Source of the DNA: Pogonophryne albipinna
Lineage: Eukaryota > Chordata > Actinopteri > Perciformes > Artedidraconidae
Assembly: GCA_028583405.1 (NCBI GenBank)
Contig: CM053248.1
Location: forward strand, 24,354,543-24,418,542
Direction of reading: 5' to 3'
Length of the DNA stretch: 64,000 nt
Positions 12,001 through 22,516 of this stretch are shown piece after piece. Below the pieces are notes generated by a model that made no database searches, was not told the DNA's origin, and was given only the letters and a program-made list of their open reading frames with translations. Positions within the stretch are counted from its first letter, which is position 1, and each line of letters begins with the position of its first letter. The position numbers and the translations under genes were made by a program.

Positions 12001-13815
12001 GAACACGTTTCTGTTTTTCTTCCCCTTCCCTTTTTGCCTCCTCCTCGTGCCTACTTTTCAACTCTGCCATTCTTGAAAGAGAGCTGGCGCCAATATCATT
12101 TGTTAAATAATCTACTACTTTACTCAACTGTAAGTCTTTGCTTGAAATGGACTGCGGCTTCAGCAGGAGAGTGTTTTCCTCAAAAGGAGGGTAATTGTCT
12201 GAGAGGGCACAACTTTGCGCCTCCTCAATTTCATCTTTGGAAAATTCTTCCCATTCATCCTCAGATGCTCTGTCTTTACCTGCATTAACCCTACTCTCAG
12301 TCTTGATATCTTTCTGTAATAGCCTACAGACCTTAACTAAGTCTTCTTTAACTTTTTCCACTAGTGTAAATGGCTCCTCATCCTCTAACTTGGTTTCTTT
12401 AGGAGTGCCAGTTTGAGATGTTTGAACTGTTTTAGCTGCAGTCTGTGTGTCAATCTGTAGGATAGCCGTCATTCTGATCAGATCCTCTTTCATGTCTGCT
12501 ACATCTTTTAGTATCTCCTGGTTGGAAGTTCCCATTGGGTGGATGATGGGCGGCGTGATAAACGGAGGGGATTTAAGTTGGGACTTTATTTTTGATCCAG
12601 TAACACAGGAAGACAAAGAGGAAGAAAATGAAGATGAGGCACGGGAAGAATCAGGCAGTGCCATTTTGAGAGACCCTGGCCCTGGCTTGACAGGGGTCTC
12701 TGGAATGACTAACGAAAACACTGGTACAGTTAGTGTGTTAGAAGAAACTGCCAAACTGGAGGAGGCGGCTACAGATCTCAAAGAACCATAAGCAGAGCTT
12801 GCTGCTGCAGACCTGCGTGAGGTGGACAATGATCTAATAGTGCCATAGCCTGACACAGAACAAGAGTCTATAGCTTCATTTATGGCTGCGCTAACACCAG
12901 AGGTTGCTGCTTGGGTGGTGGCCTGTATTCTCTCCTGAAGGCTGCTACTTCTCTCCGAGAGATTGCGAGACGAAGGGGAGGATGGTGTGGAGGAAGAGGA
13001 TGGATATTTAATTGGAGAGACTGATCCATTCATCGTGGACAATTCTGAGGAAGCTATGGTTGTCTGTCCAGTTGAGGAGAGTGATGAGAGGGAGGTTCTT
13101 CCTCCTCTCGATGCAAGTGTTGAATCTACAGAGGTTTTTAACGAGGACAGGCCTGACATGCTTTTAACAGAGGAATCTGTCACAATTGTGGACCCAAGGG
13201 CAGTTTTAAAAGGCAAATTAGAATTGTACAAGTTGTAGGATGACTTTGGCGATGCTGGAGCAGTAAGAGAAGCTGATGACCTCTCTGGTACAGAACCATT
13301 TGGTATGGAGTGAAGTGGGGAAGTCCTTGATGTGTATGCTGAAGCAAGGTTTTTGATAGATGCTGGGTCTGTGGCAAGTTTACATGGGCTTCCAGAAGAC
13401 ACAAAGCTGGCAGACCCCTGTACAGGGTACTGACCCAGCTGGACAACAGTTTTAATGGGTGAAGGCATAGTCCTGTAAGACCTGATGGGGGATGAGAACA
13501 CATTGTCATCAACAGGTTTAACTTGAGTAGGTGGTGGTGGTGGTGGAGCTCCCAGGGTAGTTCTGATTGTTGCAGCGCATGCAGGTGAAGGGGAAGATAG
13601 GGGCCAGGAGGTTTTCAATGGAGAAGCAGCTGGTGAACCTGCCGGGGAATCGGTACATGTGAGGGAACCCCCCACTCCGACTGGCCTTGTTTGGCCAGGG
13701 ACGGTAATAGGAGCAGTCGACCATGGTGGGTAATGTCTGGTTGGAAAGACAGGTTTGTGAGGGTAACCAGCAGGCAGTGTTCTTGCTGTTGTGCTCCGCT
13801 GCTCAACGGCCGTTT
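6031..13815 (-). CDS. ank3: ank3 giant exon of the 480-kDa ankyrin-G isoform
   Basis: A single 7,785-nt open exon (2,595 codons), phase 1 at both ends; mammalian ANK3 also has a giant exon of about 7.8 kb. It makes the long, disordered neuronal domain needed for axon initial segments and nodes of Ranvier. In transcript order: a Ser/Thr/Pro-rich start (13.8-12.6 kb), SNQEILKDVADMKEDLIRM (12.5 kb), SPLSDSGFETRSEKTPSAPQ (11.8 kb), SVRDIMKAFQSGRDPSK (11.4 kb), ESLPSFLDTSRVNTPVSQEE (11.1 kb), EKLSEVSQFFRDKTEKLND (10.5 kb), SSGKSPLTPETPSSEEVSY (9.1 kb), CSIATTAEFSHDTDATEIDS (8.2 kb), and HEGKMFEMTRSGAIDMSKRD (7.6 kb), all ankyrin-G landmarks. Three SxIP motifs, the end-binding-protein recognition type, occur (about 9.5, 9.43 and 6.55 kb). 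Acceptor CCTGAAG. The donor AAGA|GTAGGC at 6029-6030 is my choice because it gives the required phase 1; the open frame itself runs on to a stop at 5930. Confidence 0.95.
9978..10073 (-). repeat. ank3: Perfect 48-bp tandem duplication inside the giant exon
   Basis: Two identical 48-bp units (9978-10025 and 10026-10073) lie head to tail in the coding frame and encode a 16-residue unit, VQPKPSVKKLQDSKLP, twice, followed by VYQFF. The mammalian protein has one related unit (VKKIQESKLPVYQ). Perfect identity points to a recent event or an assembly artefact. Confidence 0.95.
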
Positions 13816-15055
13816 CTTCAGGTGAATTTAGAAATAAAGATAAAGAAGGAATGGAAAAAAATAATAACAAAAATTTGGAGTTGTAAAGGTAACATAAAAT
13901 GATGTTGGGGAAGGAAAAGAAAGAAAAAATGTGTAAGAAGAAGAGATAAGAGGAGGAATATTTGGTCAGTGACGCAGTCCTGGTATCAAGGAAGGAAAAA
14001 TTGCAGTTTTATGATGTGCTGATATTTGAGTATTGATTGAAAATGGAGTTATGAAAAGAAACGGTTGTGTTTCCGTGTGAATTCAGGATTAGTACATGAC
14101 TCAAACAGCGAAAACAACATAATGAATAAACGCAACAAAACACAAACAGCAGCAAAATAAAATCCCAAAGACAATGGCTTGGACTGACAATTGAGAACAT
14201 AAAAATGGTAAGACAAATGCACCAGGATCAACATAAAAACAACTTCTCTCTTTGGACTTCTGATGTTCTGAACATCAGCCTATGGGTTCTGGCTCTAATT
14301 TCAATCCGCTTCTTAAAGTGCCTTTTATCTGTTTGGTTCAAACATTGAATGAAAGGTTTTAAAAGACAATTTAGACACTATGATACAACATAGCCAATGG
14401 CTCCAGAAGTTTCAATTTTTCTATAATTATACAACAAAACAAATGACAAAATGTGTTTTCCAAGACCTAGGTGTTGGCCCATTTTGTCATGCAAGATTGA
14501 TAAGAACTGGTGACAAGCACAAAGTGTGAAAAACTGGAAGAGACACCCAAAAGAAAGCCAAACTCAAGACCTCCTATCATGCATGTGTATCCCACAAAAA
14601 GCTGCTACATCACCACAAAGCCAAATGAACTCAGAGGGGACAAATGAAGAATAAATACAATTTTACTTTGACTGCCTCTCAAATGCCAACGACATTGTGA
14701 TGGTAAGTCAAAGAAAATGTTTGATGTTGCTGTATTAGGACTTCTAAAACTCAGCAGTGGAAGGCAACCAAACAAACCCAGAAGAAATACAACTCACAAT
14801 GTGGGCAAGCACAGCACAAAACCAACTCATTGACTCATGCAAACATATGTACCATGTTGTAAACAGGCATGTGAACAGTGCATGTTATGTGGGATGAGAG
14901 ATATGCATTTATAACATTAGGTAAGTCACATCGGTCTACAAATCGGTCACGCATTTTACATTTGAATTAAAATTGTTAATAGACGATCTTATCCACGAAA
15001 ATTGGCATAATTAAATTCATCAAAGGTGTTTGTTAGTAAATATGTCAAAACTCAC
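13816..15055. other. ank3 intron before the giant exon
   Basis: Intron of 1.24 kb. The region nearest the giant exon gives the acceptor tract. No further exon or named repeat seen. Confidence 0.55.
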
Positions 15056-15137
15056 TCAGTGCAGGCTCGGCCAGATAGCTGTAGCGCTTACGTAAGGCTA
15101 GGGATGCAAAGGTATGACGTCGCTCTGGCTTTTCAGT
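15056..15137 (-). CDS. ank3: ank3 exon before the giant exon (FASLALRKRYSYLAEPAL)
   Basis: An 82-nt exon entering in phase 0 and leaving in phase 1, encoding TEKPERRHTFASLALRKRY and SYLAEPAL. Acceptor TTGCAG, strong donor GTGAGT. It matches mammalian FASLALRKRYSYLTEPGM. Its phase-1 end can join the giant exon (giving ALKTAVEQ) or skip it and join the death-domain exon in frame. Confidence 0.95.
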
Positions 15138-15682
15138 CTGCAACAATAGCAAACAACACAAACACCTATTAGTTTAGGTCACCCTACATTATACGGTGCG
15201 GCCAAATGACAAACATTTGGACCTTATCAATGTCAAATTAAAGCTAACCCATTGGTCTGCATTTTTTGGTATTAACATACAAATGTTTAGTACGCATATT
15301 CCAACTTAACAAAATGGTCACTATGCCAAGATAGCCAATTTAGCTTAAGTTAGTCATGATAACCCTACAAACTCTAAATGATAAGTACTTAAAAGTGCAA
15401 CATTATTTTGGTAACGTTACTAAAGGTTAAAAAGGACAATATAAGTAAATCTAAACTCCAAACTTACTTGTATTACATACTGTAAAGCGGAATGAATAAG
15501 GATTGGACATAACACACGTCGTTTTACGATATTTCATGCAAACCCTAGCAGCTAAAGGTTGCTTTAAACAAGGAAACTTGTATTGTTCCTTGTAGAAGCG
15601 AAAAAAAATAAGGCTATGATGAAGCAGGGCCGCTATAGATCTAGCGCAGAGGACAGCAAATGGTGGGGAGGGTGTGGTTTAC

Positions 15683-15709
15683 CTCGTCCTCGGCATCTGA
15701 CTCCATTTC
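15683..15709 (-). CDS. ank3: ank3 27-nt exon (EMESDAEDE)
   Basis: A 27-nt phase-0 exon encoding EMESDAEDE. Acceptor AACCAG, donor GTAAAC. It matches the mammalian ETESDQDDE segment just after LPAHKK. The small size and symmetric phase allow clean skipping. Confidence 0.88.
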
Positions 15710-16193
15710 CTGGTTCCCAAGATGCATTGCAGAAACAGGGGGAGTAACATAATGGAAAAGCAGGGGAAAAGAAACATCAGGGCGTGAAAAAGGAGTGATT
15801 GACAGAAGCTCAGAAGAGAAGCCAGAAGCAAACTCAGCAAACCAAAACCAAAAAACACAGACTTGACAACACCAAACAAATAAAGTGCCAACACTCAGCA
15901 GCAAAAACAGCAAATGAAGTCAAGCCACAAAAAGCCAGCCCGATAATTTGCACAAAGCGCTCAGCCAAAAGCATGTCATCCAAATCAAAAGATACGTAGG
16001 GACGACATGAAACAGCCAATGAAAAGAATCCACTGCATAAATAACTGATTTACATAGAGAGAAGCTTTAAACAGATAAAAGACACAGGCGGTGGTTTGGC
16101 CTTCATCTATCTGTTTAATGAGGCCAAAGTACCCTAACCACGAGTATGGTCATGGAGGTGAAAACAGAAAATGGTGAGTTCAGGTTACCTTAC

Positions 16194-16316
16194 CTTTTTC
16201 ACTGCTGGCAGTGTGATGTTCAGGTTGCAAACGGCAGTTTGTGGAAGGCCTTTTATGGTCTTACACTCTTTGAGGAACGTAAGACGACCGCAGGGTTCCT
16301 GGCTGGGGTCTCTCAC
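16194..16316 (-). CDS. ank3: ank3 exon: UPA domain end
   Basis: A 123-nt phase-0 exon encoding [19 protein letters not shown]... through NITLPAVKK. Acceptor GGTCAG, donor GTAAGG. It ends the folded ZU5-ZU5-UPA module; everything after it is linker, the giant exon or the death domain. Confidence 0.97.
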
Positions 16317-17486
16317 CTGAGGAGAGAACATTGCTTCTTTATGTACCTTGTTCCTATTTTAAAGGTGGCACTGTGGATGTGCTTCAGTGTGTAAACTCTA
16401 CACCCTAGAACATTCATTCTACCACACAAAAGTGCATACTTTATTTTTAATGTTGTCTTTTTTGTGTTTTTTACCAAATACAATTATGTATGTCAGCAGT
16501 TGACAGCAGTATATACAGTGTATTTTGTGATTTTTGTGGTGTATGTACTGTATATTTCTCTTTTATTTGTGCAGCCAAGTAGGTAACGGAATAAGAAATG
16601 TACCCTTGAAGCATGTACTACCTGAAGGCTATCCTGTTCATATTGTGAATATCTTACAAACTGTAAGATGTATTCATAAGTTAATAGTGTATATACTTAT
16701 TACAAACTGTGTTATGTATTTTGGTAACTGCAGCACATGTCATACTGTTCATACTGTACACATTCTGCTGAATTCATATATACCTCTTACTGTTAACCAA
16801 AAAATAGGTGTACAATCATTTTGAACTACTGCTCATTGCACTACTGACCGGATGATAAACTGCACTTCATTGTGTGAGGTGTGCAATGACAACTACGGTG
16901 AATCTATATACAAAATCTCAATTTGATAAAGTTCCAAAATGCCACATAAAGCACATACAATTTCTGTATTTTCTCTTGTTTTCACATTTTATCTACTGAC
17001 ATGTTTTGCTAAATGAACATTTGTGGAAATATGACAAAAGGAATATATTTGTAAGTAATGTTATACACATTGAAACCTGCTTCTGTAATTTCAATTAGTG
17101 GTGTTCTAGTTCACACACAGCAAGAATAGTTTTTATGCAAATGTTGCAAGGGGATTGATTATGGAGAACATGAGGTTAACGCGTCAATCAATGAAGCATT
17201 TATCAGGGGCAAAGGGAACTAAGTTACTATACCCCGTGGACCTTTGTTTATTGTATTAAAAGCTAGTGTGAGAAGGAGTAATGCATCATTAGAGAATGGA
17301 GCTAAAACAATCATGGTATTTTATCACCATCAAAGTTGTTTCTGCTCCTGCTTTCTCATTCATTAAGTCTTGTTTCTTGTGACATCTTATACTTCTTAGT
17401 AACTTCAAAAGTTTTTGTCATGTTGATTTATAGATCTCCCAACTCCAGCCTGAGAAGGTTGCTGGTAAAGAGTGTACATGCAGTAC

Positions 17487-17612
17487 CTTGACACAGAAGG
17501 GCAGACGGTTCTCCTTGAAGGCATAAAAGTTAAGAACTAACTGCTGACCACCTTTAGTCAGAGGAGCCACGTTTCCATAGCAGTCCACATAAATGGGCCT
17601 GCCTTCCAGAAC
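17487..17612 (-). CDS. ank3: ank3 exon: UPA domain, middle
   Basis: A 126-nt phase-0 exon encoding [20 protein letters not shown] through ENRLPFCVK. Acceptor CTCAG, donor GTACTG. Matches mammalian [20 protein letters not shown]. Confidence 0.97.
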
Positions 17613-18127
17613 CTGAGAGAGAACATTATAGGTAAGAACGTCTTATCATGTGCAAAAGAAAAGTGGATCAATCTTTGAGTATTCATTATAAGGTTTCAAA
17701 GTAGCCCTAAGTTATAGGACTGTTCTCAGGCCACTTTGACTCTAAGCCTTACACTCCTTTCTGTTGCCTTTATAGTTATGCTAGTTATTTATAATCTTGG
17801 AAAAAACAGCTTTACATTTTGTTTTACATGTTTTAAATGGAAACATATTCACAAATGAAACTGTAGCTGTATAAATAACATGAATTTGTAGAACTAAATA
17901 ATTAATTATGAAGGTATTTGATTAATTGGCAATTGCTTTATATCTGGTGTTTAACCTGACAGAACAAATATCCTAATTTAAGGCATTCAAATACAAGAAG
18001 TGATAATAACTTGTTCACACAGGGAAAAGCATTTGCATACATTTGAAACAAAATAATTTAGTAATCACTAAAAATCATTTTATTAAAGGGTTAAAATCAT
18101 TTATAATACCATAATTTCTGTATTTAC
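17613..18127. other. ank3 intron between UPA exons, nothing seen
   Basis: AT-rich, with no exon or recognised repeat. Confidence 0.5.
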
Positions 18128-18356
18128 CTCTATGTCCTTGCTCCTGGCCACCTCCTCAAAGTTCTCCTGCTGCTCCAGGGTCTTATCCACCTTGTCGTCT
18201 GTCATACAGAAGCACCTCAGTCTGGACTCCATTGGGTCGTTGGTCTTAGCAAACACCACAAACTTGGCCATGTAGGGCACGCAGATGAGCTCCCTGTACA
18301 GCTGCATGGCCAAGCCCACCGTCTCTGGGATCTGGTGGCAGTCAGCTAACCAGAAC
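18128..18356 (-). CDS. ank3: ank3 exon: UPA domain start
   Basis: A 229-nt exon entering in phase 2 and leaving in phase 0, encoding [18 protein letters not shown]... through [10 protein letters not shown]. Acceptor TGCAG, donor GTAAAT. The [20 protein letters not shown] block is invariant in ankyrins and lies in the UPA domain of the ZU5-ZU5-UPA supermodule. Confidence 0.97.
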
Positions 18357-18449
18357 CTGCACAGATGGAAAATAAAATGATTTTAGACACAGATGTTAAT
18401 ACAACAGATGGAAAAGAGTATAAGTGTGTGCATGTAGTCAGTGTCTCAC

Positions 18450-18546
18450 CTTGCAGAAACATTAGTGGTGAAGGAGACGCAGTCATTGACGAATGTGAGA
18501 GGAGTGGTGCCAGTGATGTCTTCCCACTGTGCAGGGGACGTACCAC
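18450..18546 (-). CDS. ank3: ank3 exon: ZU5-C end ([18 protein letters not shown])
   Basis: A 97-nt exon entering in phase 1 and leaving in phase 2, encoding [18 protein letters not shown] and [13 protein letters not shown](R). Acceptor TTCCAG, donor GTGAGA. The next exon follows after only 93 nt of intron, the shortest intron seen here. Confidence 0.96.
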
Positions 18547-18828
18547 CTGGAAGATGAATAGAAAGAGTTTGATTCATTTTTCGTCATCATATATTCTTTT
18601 GACAAGCTATTTTCTAGTTAAGTTAAGATGAAACAGTTTTTATTTTATGTGCCGTTGCAGTTCAAAGTAGGAAAGACTGCAAATAAAACAACATGTAAAG
18701 AACAAAGTAATTGATCAGTTGCAAAAAGAAATGTAGACAATGCAAGAACTAGGTTTACAGTCAGTGTAAAAAAATACAATTAAAATAAAGGTCCCCTCCA
18801 GACATTTGTATTAAACGTATGAAGCTAT

Positions 18829-19680
18829 GCATTTTTTTTTTTTAGTCAATTTATTGAACATGTCAGAAACAAAAACATACAACAATAATATATATATATA
18901 TTTTCTTTTTTTCCTTTTTTTTTCTCACTCAAATTAATAATTATAACAAAGTACAACAAAAACAAAAAAACAACAATAATTCTCAAATAGTCTCTGTCAT
19001 GTTCAACAGGGGCAAGAAGAATCTTAAAAAAACTTTTCTGGTCCTACCCCCTCTAGCATATATTTTTCTTATAAATAAAATATTAGGTCATCGTCATCAG
19101 CGACATATTTGTCTTGTTAATTTGTTTGCTTTTTGTTTTTTTACAAAACAATCAGAAAGAAATTACTTTTACAATTACAAGAAATAACAACAAATGGGAT
19201 TTTACAGGTCCTGTTCATAACCATTAATGATTTGGCTCCTAAATAATACTTTCAGTTTAGATAGACTTGTACAATATTTCAGTGCATCATTACAGTTATT
19301 CCACAGACTAACACCTTTTGATGAGATGCAATGAAGTTTGGCATTTGTTCGTACGGGTGGTTTTTTGAAAATGCAGTTTCCTCTCAACATGTGCATGCTT
19401 TCTCTCCGTGTGAAAAGTCCCTGGATATTATGAGGTAATTGTTGATTTGCGACTTTGAACATAATAATAATAATTTTAATTATTTTTATAGTCAACCAGG
19501 TCTTGTAGTTTTAGTGTTTTTAGTTTGATGAATAATGTATTTGTTGGTTCTCTGTACGTAGTTTTATGTATAACTCTTATGGCTCTTTTTTGCAGGATGA
19601 AGATAGGATGTGTATTTGTTTTATATGTGTTCCCCCAAACTTCCACACAATACATCATGTATGGAAGTATTATTATATAG
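18829..19680 (-). mobile_element. LINE (non-LTR retrotransposon) 3' fragment
   Basis: A poly-T run (18829-18842) marks the poly-A end of a minus-strand element. Two adjacent minus-strand frames encode MMYCVEVWGNTYKTNTHPIF and LQKRAIRVIHKTTYR, then LPHNIQGLFTRRES and CISSKGVSLWNNC. These match the C-terminal part of fish LINE reverse transcriptases. The frame is broken near 19476-19495 and the 5' part is missing, so it is a dead 5'-truncated copy inside an ank3 intron. Confidence 0.7.
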
Positions 19681-19782
19681 TATTATTATTGTAAATGTAT
19701 GTCAAATTTAGTTTTCCTATTTAACAAATTAAATGAGTAAAGACAGTCCACAATATCCCAAAAAAATTAAAAATCACTCTTC

Positions 19783-20038
19783 ACAAATCAATGGTCCTCA
19801 CAAAGATAGCCATATGGGTTTTTCTCCGGAAGTTTTTCCTTGTACGATGTGAGGGTCTAAGGATAGAGGGTGTCGTTTTTTCTCATACTGATATTCTGAA
19901 CAATCTGTGCTATTGTATTAGCTGTAAAGTGTCTCTATTGTAGGCTATTTTTATTATATGTACAGCACTTTGGCTCGACCAAAAATCGTTTATAAATGTG
20001 CTATATAAATAAAACTTGATTTGATTTGATTTGATACA
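19783..20038 (+). repeat. LINE-tail-like fish repeat ending in (ATTTG)n
   Basis: It contains GTTTTTCCTTGTACGATGTG, GTACAGCACTTTGGCTCGAC and GTGCTATATAAATAAAACTTG, then repeated GATTT units, the typical 3' end of a widespread teleost LINE-derived repeat. It stops 18 nt from the ZU5 exon at 20056. Confidence 0.6.
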
Positions 20039-20055
20039 TGTACTGTCACACACAC

Positions 20056-20263
20056 CTGTGATGCTGCAGAGAAGGCGGAGACATGGCGTACAGTCTCCTT
20101 TGTAGCCGTTGGTAAGCCCCTCCCCTGAAAGAGGCGGGACTGGGATTGTCATGGTGATGGGTTTGTGGAACTTCCTTCTTCTGGGCTCCACGGTAACGAT
20201 GGGGCTGAAGGTTGCCCGGTTACCGAGGATTTTCTTCACAGTGTCGTCGGGTGCCGGCTGGGC
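20056..20263 (-). CDS. ank3: ank3 exon: second ZU5 domain
   Basis: A 208-nt exon entering in phase 0 and leaving in phase 1, encoding [19 protein letters not shown]... through LRLLCSIT(G). Acceptor TCCCAG, donor GTGTGT. It includes the invariant [20 protein letters not shown] block. Confidence 0.97.
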
Positions 20264-20702
20264 CTGGGAGAGAGGGGATTAAGTAATGTGTGTTTAATGT
20301 TTGTGTATGTTTGTTTAAAGCTTCTGAGTGAAAGACAAACTGATATAGGTATTTTTTACTTATTTAAGACTAAAATGCCCAGAATTTAAGCTAACTTAAA
20401 CTATATATAAAACTAAAAAGACTGATTAAAACTAACAAGGACAATTGACACTGGACTTAGAAAAAAGTAGTACGGAGGGAAGATATTTTCTTTTGGATTA
20501 CTGGTCTGGGGGAAGCTCGCGAGTGTGTGTGTGTGTATACGTGTGTGTTTGTGTAATTTTGTGTGTGTATTGTGTTTGTTTCCCGGGGAAAACACTCACG
20601 AGAAACACCGGCTGTTGTTATGCCTGCTGTGACGTTAAGTTACTCCGTTCTCCGCTTGTAATTATGCCGTTACAAGCTTCAAAGTTGTATTTATCATCTT
20701 AA

Positions 20703-20935
20703 TATGGGGCGGTTTTGGCGCAGTGGTTAGAGCGTTGATCATCAGATCAAGGGGCGTTGGTGAACTCCCGCCTCGGCCACCACTTCGTCAGGCCGTTGTG
20801 TCCTTGGGCAAGACACTCTACCCGCATTTGCTCCTGTGGGTAATGTTACATGTCTAATATGTGTAATATGTAATTGTAAAGCGCTTTGAGCACCTGTACC
20901 TCTAAATAAAAAAATGTAATCCATTATTATTATTA
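20703..20935 (+). mobile_element. tRNA-derived SINE
   Basis: The head has an A-box-like TGGCGCAGTGGTTAGAGCG and a B-box-like GGTGAACTCCCGCC, then GTGTCCTTGGGCAAGACAC, and a tail with GTAAAGCGCTTTGAGCAC ending in an ATT run. This is the layout of a fish tRNA-derived SINE with a LINE-like tail. It is not a functional tRNA gene, since there is no tRNA-like 3' half. Confidence 0.7.
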
Positions 20936-21432
20936 ATTTGCCGAAACAAGTTTAATATTATGAAAGCCAAGACTTTGTTTAATTGAAATCAGATGAAAAC
21001 AAACTGTAACGGACCCTGCCGTGTTATCTATGATTACTATACGCCTTACAATCATAATTTCAGCGGAGGGAGGGGAAACAGCAGAGTGGCGAGTGAGAGC
21101 TGTCATCTTCCCTTTACAAGCTTCAAAAATGAATTTATCGTGTGATTTTGGAAATAAAAGTTTCATATTCTGAAAGCCAAGACTTTGTTTATTTAAAATC
21201 AAACAAAACACCTGAACCTCGAAAAACTATTTTCTTACGGAAATCCACGTTTATTTTGAAATGAGCCGTTGCGACTTCCAACTGATTTCGATAGAGCGGG
21301 TCACATATGTATACATATTTGTATATTTGTATTATTGTATTTTGTATTCGGGATTGTTGGAAACGTTATTTCGATCTCTCTGTCTGTACAAACCCACAGA
21401 AAGATTGACATTAAAGTTGACTTTGAACTCAC
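20936..21432. other. ank3 intron with short direct repeats around the SINE
   Basis: The phrase GAAAGCCAAGACTTTGTTTA occurs at about 20962 and 21173, and ACAAGCTTCAAA occurs near 20671 and 21117. This suggests an older duplicated unit into which the SINE inserted. No gene seen. Confidence 0.5.
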
Positions 21433-21644
21433 CTGCAGTCCAACTTTTATCTTCTTGGTTAGCGCCCCCTCAGGGAAGGAAGCTTGAACCAATGGGACGC
21501 TGCGGCTGCACAGAGTTCCACCCTCTGGTCCCATCTGATTGGTCTCCTGCCGGATTCGAGACACAACAGCAAAGTACTGTGGGAAGTCCTTGGTGATGAT
21601 GCGGCAGATTCTCTTCCTCTCCAGCTCCTCAGGACTGTCCAGCT
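21433..21644 (-). CDS. ank3: ank3 exon: ZU5-N end to ZU5-C start
   Basis: A 212-nt exon entering in phase 1 and leaving in phase 0, encoding [18 protein letters not shown] through [10 protein letters not shown]. Acceptor TGTAG, donor GTGAGT. It contains [11 protein letters not shown] and the GPEGG...[15 protein letters not shown] block, hallmarks of the second ZU5 domain. Confidence 0.97.
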
Positions 21645-21925
21645 CTACAGGGAAGCAAAATACACAGTTTACAATACATAACATGTGAAATATAAATCAT
21701 TTATTTTCCCAACCTACAAAACAGCTCAGTTTGTAGTACTTCTAGAATCAGACATGAGTCTGAATCTTTCTAACCTCCTTAAATAAGTTTGGTCTTGCTT
21801 AACATTTGATTGTCAGTCAGCAGGATTAGAGGGAAACTACTTGCCAAAATGTCATGCATCTTGGTGGATGGCATGCATTCTTGGTCTACTCTCTCCAAGT
21901 AACTTACTTTAATTACATTGTCTTG

Positions 21926-22030
21926 CCAATCAATCAATGTTTATTTATATAGCCCAATATCACACAAGTTACATTTGTCTCAGTGCTTGTGATTACATAA
22001 CTTGCACCCTTTTAAAAACAGTACATAGTA
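21926..22030 (-). repeat. Fish LINE-tail fragment (TTTATATAGCCCAATATCAC)
   Basis: It begins CAATCAATCAATGTTTATTT, then ATAGCCCAATATCACACAAG, the usual 3' tail of a common fish LINE family in reverse orientation, heavily truncated. Confidence 0.5.
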
Positions 22031-22361
22031 GGTAGGTACAGAGACTCTGGCTAATACATTTTCTACAAACAAAAACTAATGCTCCGAATAATTGACATCG
22101 TTCTGTGATGCCATATCATTCTACATAGAGGGACTTAAAAAGCACTATATCATTTAATTTGAAAGAATAAAAACAAAACAAAAACTACTTCCCATGTTTT
22201 ATCATTTTTTAAGACATTACATATCATTTATAAAGACTTTTGAAAGAATGGTTTAGGAAATGTTATTACCAAATCACCTTGACATAAAAAAGACTTGGCT
22301 GATTGGCATTATAAGACAAAGTTTTGACAAAAAAAGAAAGAAATCTGAACTTGTGCTTCAC

Positions 22362-22516
22362 CTTCATCCATCCCACTGAGGAGCTGCCTGAGGTCGTCAG
22401 TCTTGTAATCGTACACGTGCTCCTTCCAGCTCTCCCCGTTCTCGCTGCGCAGCAGGATCAGCTCTCTCTCCTGGCCTCGCATCGAGCCAAAATGAGGGAT
22501 CTCCACAATCACAGGC
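22362..22516 (-). CDS. ank3: ank3 exon: ZU5 domain, [15 protein letters not shown]
   Basis: A 155-nt exon entering in phase 2 and leaving in phase 1, encoding [18 protein letters not shown] through RQLLSGMDE. Acceptor CACCAG, donor GTGAAG. It matches the ankyrin-G form (FGSMRG) rather than ankyrin-B (FAALRG). It can be joined either directly to the first ZU5 exon or to the alternative 99-nt exon. Confidence 0.96.

Larger units (their letters stand above)
15138..17486. other. ank3 introns around the 27-nt and UPA-end exons
   Basis: Outside the exons at 15683-15709 and 16194-16316, these introns (545, 484 and 1,170 nt) hold no recognised gene or clear repeat; 16430-17100 is AT-rich. Confidence 0.5.

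Noticed and set aside
6114..13238. Many plus-strand and other-frame open stretches over the giant exon
   Set aside because: They are shadows of the long minus-strand ankyrin-G frame, with no independent similarity.
19202..19658. Minus-strand open frames as a host gene
   Set aside because: The translated pieces match LINE reverse transcriptase ends, are frame-broken, and sit next to a poly-A tract.
20703..20935. Possible tRNA gene
   Set aside because: Only the promoter-like A and B boxes are present; the rest is SINE body and tail, with no tRNA fold.
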